This document shows, in pieces, positions 1 through 5,591 of a stretch of DNA of 5,731 bases. The stretch is from Opitutaceae bacterium (GTDB taxonomy: Bacteria; Verrucomicrobiota; Verrucomicrobiia; Opitutales; Opitutaceae), in assembly GCA_031272375.1 (NCBI GenBank), contig JAISTY010000225.1:1-5731 (forward strand). Reading direction: 5' to 3'. Numbering within the stretch: the stretch's first letter is position 1; each line of letters opens with the position of its first letter. Position numbers and translations under genes: made by a program. The notes beneath the pieces are model-generated. The model made no database searches. It saw only the letters and a list, made by a program, of their open reading frames with translations, and had not been told where the DNA came from.

Positions 1-2738
1 ACGTCATCTCCTCCGCCGTCGGCCACCTCGTCGAACTCCAAATGCCCGAGGACATTGACAAAAAAAAATACGGCTACTGGCGCCTCGAAACCCTCCCCAT
101 CATCCCCGAAAAATTCGGCCTCAAACCCATCCCCTCCTCCCGCGAGCGTTTCGCGTCCCTTAAAAAACTCCTCGCCCGCAAGGATATATCCGAAGTCATC
201 AATGCCTGCGACGCCGGGCGCGAGGGCGAGCTTATCTTCACCTACATCTGCCAGCTCGCCAACGTCTCCAAAAAACTCCCCGTCAAGCGCGCCTGGATGC
301 AAACCATGACCGCCGACGGCATCCGCGCCGCCTTCGCCAGACTCCGCGACGGCTCCGAAATGGCCGGCCTCGCCGACGCCGCCCGCTGCCGCTCCGAGTC
401 CGACTGGCTCGTCGGCATCAACGGCACCCGCGCCGTCACCCGCCGCATGTTCGGCTCCCGCGGCGGCAACGTCGCCTCCGTCGGCCGCGTCCAAACCCCC
501 ACCCTCGCCATCGTCTTCGCCCGCGAACTCGAAATCCGCAACTTCACCCCGCGCGACTACTGGCGCCTCTCCGCCCGCTTCAAAATCACAAACGGAGACT
601 ACGAAGGCATTTACCAAGTCCCTAACTTCAAAAAATCCGACGCCGACGACCAGCTCAAACCCGAGCGCCTCTGGGACAAACAAGCTGCCGAAGCCATCCT
701 CGCCGACTGCCTCGCCGCCAAAACCGCCGAGGTCCGCGATGACAAAAAAGCCGCCACCCAAATCGCCCCGCGCCTCTACGATCTCACGACCCTCCAACGG
801 GAAGCGAACACCCGCTTCGGCCTCCCTGCGCGCCGCACCCTCCAAATCGCCCAAGCCCTCTACGAACGCCACAAAGTCCTCACCTACCCCCGCACCGACT
901 CCCGCGCCCTCCCGGAAGACTACATCCCCACCTGCAAGGAAACCCTCGGCAAACTCTCCGGCACCCTCGCCCAACACGCCAGAAAAGCGTTGGACAACAA
1001 CTGGATCCGCCCAAACAAGCGCATCTTCAACAACGCCCAGATCTCCGACCACTTCGCCATCATCCCCACCGGAGCCGACGCCTCCAAACTCGACGACATG
1101 GAGGCCAAAATCTACGACATGGTCGCCCGCCGCTTCGTCGCCGTCTTCCACCCCGCCGCCGAATTCGACGTCACAACCCGCTCCACCACAATCGCCTCCA
1201 AACACACCTTCAAATCCGAAGGCAAGGTCCTCACCAACGCCGGCTGGCTCGCCGTCTATGGCAAAACCACCATCGAGGACGACTCCTCCGAAAATCGTAA
1301 ATCCGAAACCGCCAATCGTAAATCCACCTCCCTCCCCGCCCTCGCCCCCGCCGACAAATCCGCCGCCAAAGTCCTCGGCGCCACCCTCCTCTCCGAAACC
1401 ACCAAACCGCCCCCGCGCTACACCGAGGCCACCCTCCTCTCCGCCATGGAAGGCGCCGGAAAACTCGTTGACGACGAAGACCTTGCGCAAGCCATGAAGG
1501 AACGCGGCCTCGGCACCCCCGCCACCCGCGCCGAAACCATCGAGGGCCTCGTCAACCAGAAATACATTGACCGCGACGGCAAGGACCTCGTCCCCACCGC
1601 CAAAGCCGGTCAGCTCCTCGAATTCCTCTCCGCAATCAAGGCCGACGCCCTCACAAAGCCCGACATGACAGGCGAATGGGAATTCAAACTCCGCCAGATG
1701 GAACACGGCAAATTCCCTCGCCCGCGCTTCATGGAGGAAATCGTTGACGCCACCAAGGGCCTCGTCGAACGCACCAAAAACTTCGAGGAACACCACGACG
1801 ACAACACCACCGCCACCACCATCCCCTCCCCCACCGACAACCTGCCGCTCGTCGAAACCCTCCGCGCCTACCGCTCCCAGGACGGACGCCTCACCATCTT
1901 CAAAACCATCAGCGGACGCAAAATCGAGGAACCCGAAGTCCGCCAACTCGTTGCAAACAACGAAATCGGCCCGCTCGACGGCTTCGTCTCCGCCCGCAAC
2001 GGACGCCGCTTCACCGCCAAACTCCGCCTCGCACCCGACCCCAAGAAAGCCGAAAACCTCATCGCCAAACTCGACTTCGGCGACGCCGAGGACCTCGCCG
2101 CCCTCGAACCCGTTTGGACAGATCCTAATACCGGCGAACAACTTGTGGAAAGCGACACCCGCTACATCCTCCGCAAGCGCGAAAAGGGCGACGCCGAATG
2201 GCAGCGCGTTTTCAGCGCCGGCAAAATCCTCTGCAAACGCACGATCACCCGCGCCGAAATCATCAAAATCCTCTCCGAAGGCAAAAGCGGCCTCATCACC
2301 GACTTCACCTCCAAATTCGGACGCCCCTTCAAGGCCTACCTGACGCGCGCCAAAAACCGCCTCGCCTTCGAGTTCCCCCCCCGCGAACCCAAGGCCGGCG
2401 GCGCCGCCAGCGCCCGCAAACCCAAGCCAGTCTTCAACCCAAAGACCGCCAAGCAAATAGGCACATCTCCCTCCCACAACAACCTGCCGCTCTTCGAGAC
2501 CAAGGACGCCTATGTTGTCGCCGACCTTGAAGGCAGCAACGAACCCCGCGTCCTCTTTGAGATAAAGCGCGAGATCTGCAAAAAGGAGATCCCCGCCGAA
2601 GAGGTGAAACGCCTCCTAACCGACGGCAAAACCAACATGATGGAAGGTTTTATCGGCAAAAGCGGCCGCCCCTTCACCGCGGGCTTTGTCTTAAGCAAAA
2701 CCGGCAAAAAAGCCGACTTCGACTTCCCGCCGAGATAA
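1..2738 (+). CDS. topB: DNA topoisomerase III (type IA), 5'-truncated by the window, with three C-terminal Toprim_Crpt-like repeats
   Basis: Type IA topoisomerases cut one strand through a 5'-phosphotyrosine link, relax negative supercoils and resolve recombination and replication intermediates. The frame is open from base 3, and the codons before ATG-42 encode VISSAVGHLVELQ, a conserved N-terminal stretch. The true start therefore lies upstream, and roughly 40 residues, including the TOPRIM glutamate, are missing. Numbering from Met-42: TOPRIM acidic motif CDAGREGELIF (D57-E63), DWLVGINGTRA, VGRVQTPTLAIV, catalytic Tyr282 in LTYPRTDSR (codon 885-887), GLGTPATRAE (G489-E497) and TGEWEFKL. The core ends near residue 580. 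Three repeats follow, at about 601-682, 690-781 and 815-898, with the pattern GR(K/P)..., GF..K.GRPF.A and FEFPPR or FDFPPR. These resemble the Pfam topoisomerase C-terminal repeat. No zinc-finger cysteine clusters are seen. At over 911 residues it is much longer than E. coli TopB (653). A short insert at about 418-431 carries a DNA repeat. Identification is secure; chromosomal rather than ICE origin is inferred. Confidence 0.96.
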   Translation, partial: VISSAVGHLVELQMPEDIDKKKYGYWRLETLPIIPEKFGLKPIPSSRERFASLKKLLARKDISEVINACDAGREGELIFTYICQLANVSKKLPVKRAWMQTMTADGIRAAFARLRDGSEMAGLADAARCRSESDWLVGINGTRAVTRRMFGSRGGNVASVGRVQTPTLAIVFARELEIRNFTPRDYWRLSARFKITNGDYEGIYQVPNFKKSDADDQLKPERLWDKQAAEAILADCLAAKTAEVRDDKKAATQIAPRLYDLTTLQREANTRFGLPARRTLQIAQALYERHKVLTYPRTDSRALPEDYIPTCKETLGKLSGTLAQHARKALDNNWIRPNKRIFNNAQISDHFAIIPTGADASKLDDMEAKIYDMVARRFVAVFHPAAEFDVTTRSTTIASKHTFKSEGKVLTNAGWLAVYGKTTIEDDSSENRKSETANRKSTSLPALAPADKSAAKVLGATLLSETTKPPPRYTEATLLSAMEGAGKLVDDEDLAQAMKERGLGTPATRAETIEGLVNQKYIDRDGKDLVPTAKAGQLLEFLSAIKADALTKPDMTGEWEFKLRQMEHGKFPRPRFMEEIVDATKGLVERTKNFEEHHDDNTTATTIPSPTDNLPLVETLRAYRSQDGRLTIFKTISGRKIEEPEVRQLVANNEIGPLDGFVSARNGRRFTAKLRLAPDPKKAENLIAKLDFGDAEDLAALEPVWTDPNTGEQLVESDTRYILRKREKGDAEWQRVFSAGKILCKRTITRAEIIKILSEGKSGLITDFTSKFGRPFKAYLTRAKNRLAFEFPPREPKAGGAASARKPKPVFNPKTAKQIGTSPSHNNLPLFETKDAYVVADLEGSNEPRVLFEIKREICKKEIPAEEVKRLLTDGKTNMMEGFIGKSGRPFTAGFVLSKTGKKADFDFPPR
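1293..1325 (+). repeat. Two 12-bp direct repeats AATCGTAAATCC inside topB
   Basis: AATCGTAAATCC occurs at 1293-1304 and again at 1314-1325, a 21-bp period (7 codons) that keeps the frame and encodes the peptide NRKS twice. The unit is AT-rich within very GC-rich coding DNA. It sits where the topoisomerase family has a variable linker, between the conserved GWLAVYG and TKPPPRYTEA blocks, so the protein can probably tolerate it. The unit resembles a short interspersed repeat that entered the gene rather than ancestral protein sequence. That origin is inference, and other copies in the genome would be needed to prove it. Confidence 0.6.
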
Positions 2739-2769
2739 CCAAAACACGGGCTTCCCAAACCACGGATTT
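2739..2769. other. 31-bp convergent intergenic gap between topB and pntAA
   Basis: The two stop codons face each other across 31 bp. I see no stable hairpin with a T-tract in either direction, so no intrinsic terminator can be assigned to either gene here. The gap contains two similar direct copies, CCAAAACACGGG (2739-2750) and CCAAACCACGGA (2755-2766), the second followed by T5. It is more AT-rich than the flanking genes. The copies look like a degenerate simple repeat, possibly the remnant of an interspersed CACGGATT-type intergenic repeat, but this is weakly supported. Confidence 0.4.
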
Positions 2770-3927
2770 TTAAACTTTGCTTCGTCTTGGTTCGACTTCG
2801 TGTGAGACTCGGAACTTCGGGTGCGTAATGGCGCCGGCGCGCGTCAGCAGACAGCCGCCCATGATGGGATCGTCCGGCTCCACGCGCACCTCCTTTTTTT
2901 CCGCGTCCCAGAAGTGGGTGATGAAGGCGGTCAGGTTGCCCGAAAACATGCGGCTGGCGTCGCGGGCAAGAACGCGCTCAAGGCTGGCGCAGCCAATCAC
3001 CCGCACACCGTTGGCGGTGACGACCTCGCGCGCCGCGTCGGAACCCTCGACGTTGCCGCCGGTGTCAACGGCCATGTCCAGCACAAGGCTTCCGGGCGCC
3101 ATGCCGGAAAGCATCTCCGCGGTCAGGAGGCGCGGCGCCGGACGCCCGAAAACCTTCGCGGTGGTGATGACAACGTCGGCCTGCGCGCAGGCCTTCGCCA
3201 TGCCCGCGCGTTGTTTCGCGACCTGCTCCGGCGTGAGCTCGCGGGCGTAGCCCTGGGCGGTCTGCCCCGTCTCGCCGATGTCTATCTTCAAAAACCTCGC
3301 GCCGAGGGATTTCACCTGCTCCTCGACGGCGGGGCGCGTGTCAAAGGCCTCCACGCGCGCGCCGAGGCGCCTCGCCGTGGCGATGGCCTGCAGGCCCGCG
3401 ACACCGACGCCGATGATGAGCACGCGCGCGGGGGACAAGGTGCCGGCGGGGGTCATCAGCAACGGAAATATCTTCGGCAGGCGCGCGGCGGCCTGTGTCA
3501 CGGCGCAATAGCCGGCGAGGTTCGCCTGGGAGCTGAGAACGTCCATTTTCTGCGCGAGGGTGGAGCGCGGGATCAATTCCAGGCTCACGGCGCTCACACC
3601 GGCGGCGGCAAGATCCGCGAGAAGCTGTTTTTCGGCGAAGGGGTTCAGAAAACTCAAATGGAGCGCGCCCGGCTTCAGCCCGGCGGCGGTGTCCGGTTTC
3701 AGCACCCGAAGCACGATGTCCGCGGCGGCGAGGGACGCGGCGGCGTCGGACGCGACGGTGGCGCCGGCCTCCGCGTAGGCGGCGTCGGTGAAGCCCGCCC
3801 GCAGCCCCGCGCCCGGCGCGACCTCCACGCGCAGACCGAGGCGCGCCAGCTTGGCGGCGTCCTCCGGGACGAGCGCCACGCGCGTTTCCTCCGCCGCCGT
3901 TTCACAGGGAATAAAGACCGTTTTCAT
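2770..3927 (-). CDS. pntAA: NAD(P) transhydrogenase, soluble NAD(H)-binding subunit alpha-1 (PntAA, domain I)
   Basis: In the three-subunit enzyme this cytoplasmic domain I binds NAD(H) and exchanges hydride with NADP(H) on PntB, coupled to proton movement through PntAB/PntB. The 385-residue product matches the split PntAA length (about 384 in Rhodospirillum rubrum). The N-terminal half starts MKTVFIPCETAAEETRVALVPE. The active-site block ELIPRSTLAQKMD keeps R121, Q126 and D129, equivalent to R127, Q132 and D135 of R. rubrum. The Rossmann motif is GVGVAG at 173-178, and D196 in AFDTRP is the expected NAD-ribose acidic residue. The mobile-loop tyrosine is Y227 in GYARE. ATG-3927 is preferred over the in-frame ATG at 3981 because family similarity begins there; the extension MGFDAESRG... 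would cross the promoter/hairpin. No Shine-Dalgarno is visible. A non-family tail VSHEVEPRRSKV ends the protein. No pntAB or pntB follows. Alanine dehydrogenase is the nearest alternative, but the motifs favour PntAA. Confidence 0.93.
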   Translation of the reverse strand: MKTVFIPCETAAEETRVALVPEDAAKLARLGLRVEVAPGAGLRAGFTDAAYAEAGATVASDAAASLAAADIVLRVLKPDTAAGLKPGALHLSFLNPFAEKQLLADLAAAGVSAVSLELIPRSTLAQKMDVLSSQANLAGYCAVTQAAARLPKIFPLLMTPAGTLSPARVLIIGVGVAGLQAIATARRLGARVEAFDTRPAVEEQVKSLGARFLKIDIGETGQTAQGYARELTPEQVAKQRAGMAKACAQADVVITTAKVFGRPAPRLLTAEMLSGMAPGSLVLDMAVDTGGNVEGSDAAREVVTANGVRVIGCASLERVLARDASRMFSGNLTAFITHFWDAEKKEVRVEPDDPIMGGCLLTRAGAITHPKFRVSHEVEPRRSKV

Positions 3928-3932
3928 GAGGG

Positions 3933-3957
3933 AAAAACGGGGCGGATTAGTCCGCCC
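3933..3957 (-). terminator. Hairpin plus U5 downstream of degQ, abutting the pntAA start
   Basis: Read on the minus strand, GGGCGGA (3957-3951), loop CTAA and TCCGCCC (3946-3940) form a perfect 7-bp GC-rich stem. It is followed by CG and then five T (3937-3933). This is the form of an intrinsic terminator for degQ, whose stop lies about 60 bp upstream. The T-tract ends only 5 bases before the pntAA ATG, so the element could also act as an attenuator, or as a structure blocking translation of any degQ-pntAA readthrough mRNA. The short U-tract makes it moderate rather than strong. Confidence 0.6.
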
Positions 3958-3974
3958 GCGGCTTTCAGCGTCAA
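3946..3974 (-). promoter_or_regulatory. Candidate sigma70-type promoter for pntAA
   Basis: On the minus strand, TTGACG (3974-3969; 5 of 6 to the TTGACA consensus) and ACTAAT (3951-3946; 4 of 6 to TATAAT) are separated by exactly 17 bp. A start point about 7 nt past the -10 falls near 3939, giving a leader of only about 12 nt before ATG-3927. That fits the absence of a Shine-Dalgarno sequence. The -10 overlaps the loop and flanking bases of the hairpin at 3940-3957. A transcript starting near 3939 would lack both hairpin arms and so escape termination. This is a prediction from sequence only. Confidence 0.5.
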
Positions 3975-3985
3975 ACCCCATTTCA

Positions 3986-3995
3986 CCCCCCCCCC
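3986..3995 (-). repeat. G10 homopolymer in the degQ-pntAA intergenic region
   Basis: Ten consecutive C on the plus strand (G10 on the pntAA sense strand) lie 11 bp upstream of the proposed pntAA -35 box, about 20 bp after the degQ stop codon. Tracts of this length are prone to slippage during replication. Length change here would not alter either reading frame, but would change the DNA immediately upstream of the promoter. It may also be a sequencing-error hotspot. Confidence 0.8.
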
Positions 3996-4015
3996 GCGGC
4001 GCGCCCGCCGGCGGC

Positions 4016-5413
4016 TCATTTGACGAGCACCGGCAGCGGCCGGAAGGCGCCGCGCCAATAGACGAGCAGCAGGTTGTGGCCGGTCTTCAGGCTCGCGCGC
4101 AAATCGGGAAGCTCGGAGACGGGTTTGCGGTTCACCTCCACGATCAACATGCCGGGCGCGAGCCGTCCGGCGTGCGGCGATTCGGGCGCGACGCCGGTGA
4201 CGAGCAGGCCGCCGGTGACGCCCCGCTCGATGCCGAGGCCGCGCCGGTTTTCGCGGGTCAGCGGCTCAAGGGTGACGCCCTCAAGGGCGGAGGCTCCAGG
4301 AAGCGCGGCGGCGTCCAGGGTTTCAAGGACGGCCTTCAACTTGAGCGGCTTGCCGTCGCGGATGAGGGACAGCTCGACCTGCGCGCCGGGGGCGGTCTGG
4401 GAGATTTTCGGGCGCAGCGCGGGCGGAGTGGTGACGGGGGTCTTGGTGACGGCGGTGATGATGTCGTTGCGCAGGACGCCGGCCTTCGCCGCGGGACCGC
4501 CCTCAAGGACGTTGGTGACATAGACGCCGGTGGTGCCGGCGGGCAGGTCGAGCGCCTCCAGCGTGCCGGCGTCCAGCTCGCCCATCGTCACGCCGAGGAA
4601 GCCGCGCGGGACGCCGCCGGTTTCGAGGAGCGAGTGCATCACGCTGACGGCGAGGTTGGAGGGAATGGAGAAACCGATGCCGATGTTGCCGCGCGAGGGG
4701 GAGACGATGGCGGTGTTGATGCCGACAAGCCGCCCTTTCGCGTCCACAAGGGCGCCGCCGGAGTTGCCGGCGTTGATGGGGGCGTCGGTCTGGATGAAGT
4801 TCTCGTAGCCGGCGACGTCCTCGAGGAGGCCGAGGTTGTTGCGCCCCGTCGCCGAGATGATGCCCATGGTGACGGTCTGGCCGACGCCAAGGGGGTTGCC
4901 GACGGCGAAGACAACGTCGCCGACGCGCGTCTGGTCGCTGTCGGCGAGGGTGGCGACGGGGAGCTTCTCGGCGTCAATCTTGATGACGGCGATGTCGGTC
5001 TTGGGGTCGGCGCTGACGAGTTTGGCGGGGAAGCGGCGCTCGTCGGGGAGGCGCACCTCCAGCTCGTCGGCGTCGGCGACGACGTGGTTGTTGGTGAGGA
5101 TGTAGCCGTCGGGGGTGACGATGACGCCGGAGCCGAGGCCCTGCTCGCGCTGCTCGCGTTCGAGGTCGCCCGGATAGAACTGGCGGAAGAACTGCGGAAG
5201 GCGCTGGCGGACGATTTTGGTGGAATAGACGGAGACGACGGCCTGGCGGACGGGTTCGAGGGCGTCGGCGTAGCTGACGGGCGGGGCGGCGGCGCGGACG
5301 AGGGGCGAGGCGTCCACCTTGAGGTCGGGGGTCTTGGACTTTCCGTCCGCGACCAGCGGAAGGGCGGCGAGGGAGAGGACGAGCGCGAGGAGCGCGGTGG
5401 ATTTCGTTTTCAT
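4016..5413 (-). CDS. degQ: Do-family (DegP/DegQ, HtrA) periplasmic serine endoprotease with two PDZ domains
   Basis: HtrA-family proteases degrade and hold unfolded proteins in the cell envelope, assembling as trimers and larger cages. The 465-residue product matches DegQ (455) and DegP (474). A signal peptide is clear: MKTK, a hydrophobic stretch ALLALVLSLAALPLV, with cleavage likely near residues 22-24. The trypsin-like domain carries the full triad: H110 in TNNHVV, D140 in DPKTDIAVIK and S218 in GNSGGAL. The regulatory LA loop (about 68-92, with FFRQFYPGDLE) is short, which favours DegQ over DegP. PDZ1 spans about 270-365, starting GFLGVTM with carboxylate-binding context GVYVTNVLEGGPAAKAG. 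PDZ2 spans about 375-455 and is more diverged. ATG-5413 directly starts the signal peptide; no Shine-Dalgarno precedes it. It is unlikely to share a transcript with pntAA because of the hairpin between them. The DegQ versus DegP name is a judgement; the family is certain. Confidence 0.96.
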   Translation of the reverse strand: MKTKSTALLALVLSLAALPLVADGKSKTPDLKVDASPLVRAAAPPVSYADALEPVRQAVVSVYSTKIVRQRLPQFFRQFYPGDLEREQREQGLGSGVIVTPDGYILTNNHVVADADELEVRLPDERRFPAKLVSADPKTDIAVIKIDAEKLPVATLADSDQTRVGDVVFAVGNPLGVGQTVTMGIISATGRNNLGLLEDVAGYENFIQTDAPINAGNSGGALVDAKGRLVGINTAIVSPSRGNIGIGFSIPSNLAVSVMHSLLETGGVPRGFLGVTMGELDAGTLEALDLPAGTTGVYVTNVLEGGPAAKAGVLRNDIITAVTKTPVTTPPALRPKISQTAPGAQVELSLIRDGKPLKLKAVLETLDAAALPGASALEGVTLEPLTRENRRGLGIERGVTGGLLVTGVAPESPHAGRLAPGMLIVEVNRKPVSELPDLRASLKTGHNLLLVYWRGAFRPLPVLVK

Positions 5414-5529
5414 GGTGCGGCGGTGATGCGGGACGGCGCGGGCGGGGGCGCGCCCCTTGTGACAAGGGGCGTTTTTTTTGGAGCGGGGCGCGGCGATTGT
5501 GGAGTTTTTTCGCGGCGCGCGGCGGCTTG
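5414..5529. other. Intergenic region upstream of degQ
   Basis: These 116 bp separate the degQ start from the stop of the next minus-strand gene. They hold the inverted repeat with T8 (5451-5479), a T6 run at 5505-5510 and a GC-rich segment next to the degQ ATG. I find no credible -35/-10 pair in the degQ direction. CTGACA at 5533-5528 (minus strand) resembles a -35, but no -10 lies at the right distance. degQ may use another sigma factor or be read from upstream. Confidence 0.5.
5451..5479 (+). terminator. Strong intrinsic-terminator-like hairpin with T8, oriented against degQ
   Basis: Bases 5451-5459 pair perfectly with 5463-5471, nine base pairs from CGCCCCTTG and CAAGGGGCG around the loop TGA. 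The DNA palindrome is in fact perfect for 10+1+10 bases centred on 5461. Eight T follow at 5472-5479 on the plus strand. This is textbook rho-independent terminator architecture for plus-strand RNA, yet no plus-strand gene ends nearby. On the minus strand it lies 37 bp before the degQ ATG, with the A-tract upstream, so it would not terminate minus-strand RNA. There it could act as a leader hairpin or an operator. Confidence 0.7.
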
Positions 5530-5591
5530 TCAGGCGGATGCCGCGGAGAGCGAGAACGGGCGGGGGAGTTTGCCGCGCGCGGCGGCTTGTC
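5515..5591. repeat. 17-bp direct repeat, 60 bp apart, spanning the end of the rightmost gene
   Basis: GCGCGCGGCGGCTTGTC occurs at 5515-5531 and 5575-5591. Read on the minus strand, the copies give CGA CAA GCC GCC GCG CGC inside the gene (RQAAAR) and TGA CAA GCC GCC GCG CGC at its stop codon, in the same frame because 60 is a multiple of three. Both are followed within a few bases by AAACTCC. This suggests an imperfect 60-bp duplication, although high GC content makes chance similarity more likely. Confidence 0.5.

Noticed and set aside
42..44. ATG at 42 as the topB start
   Set aside because: The frame stays open to the window edge, and the 13 codons before it encode conserved TOPRIM residues (ISSAVGHLVEL), so Met-42 is internal.
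739..1497. Plus-strand open frame rich in Pro, Ser and Thr inside topB
   Set aside because: It is a frame-shifted shadow of topB created by C-rich codons. The topB frame here has clear conserved motifs, including the catalytic tyrosine.
3928..3981. Upstream in-frame ATG giving pntAA 18 extra residues
   Set aside because: The extension is unlike the family N-terminus and runs through the candidate promoter and hairpin. MKTVFIPCE at 3927 is the normal start of the domain.
2821..4023. Long plus-strand open frame (about 400 codons) opposite pntAA
   Set aside because: It is the antisense of pntAA, with Arg/Gly/His/Ala-rich low-complexity translation and no family motif. High GC and C/G-ending codons suppress stop codons on the opposite strand.
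4074..5105. Plus-strand open frames opposite degQ, as possible genes ending at the 5451-5479 terminator
   Set aside because: Their translations are low-complexity antisense of the protease gene with no motif. If an RNA exists there, the sequence gives no sign that it is protein-coding.
5455..5533. Possible sigma70 promoter for degQ (TTGTCA or CTGACA as -35)
   Set aside because: No acceptable -10 hexamer lies 16-18 bp downstream of either box. The nearest CACAAT is 26 bp from CTGACA.
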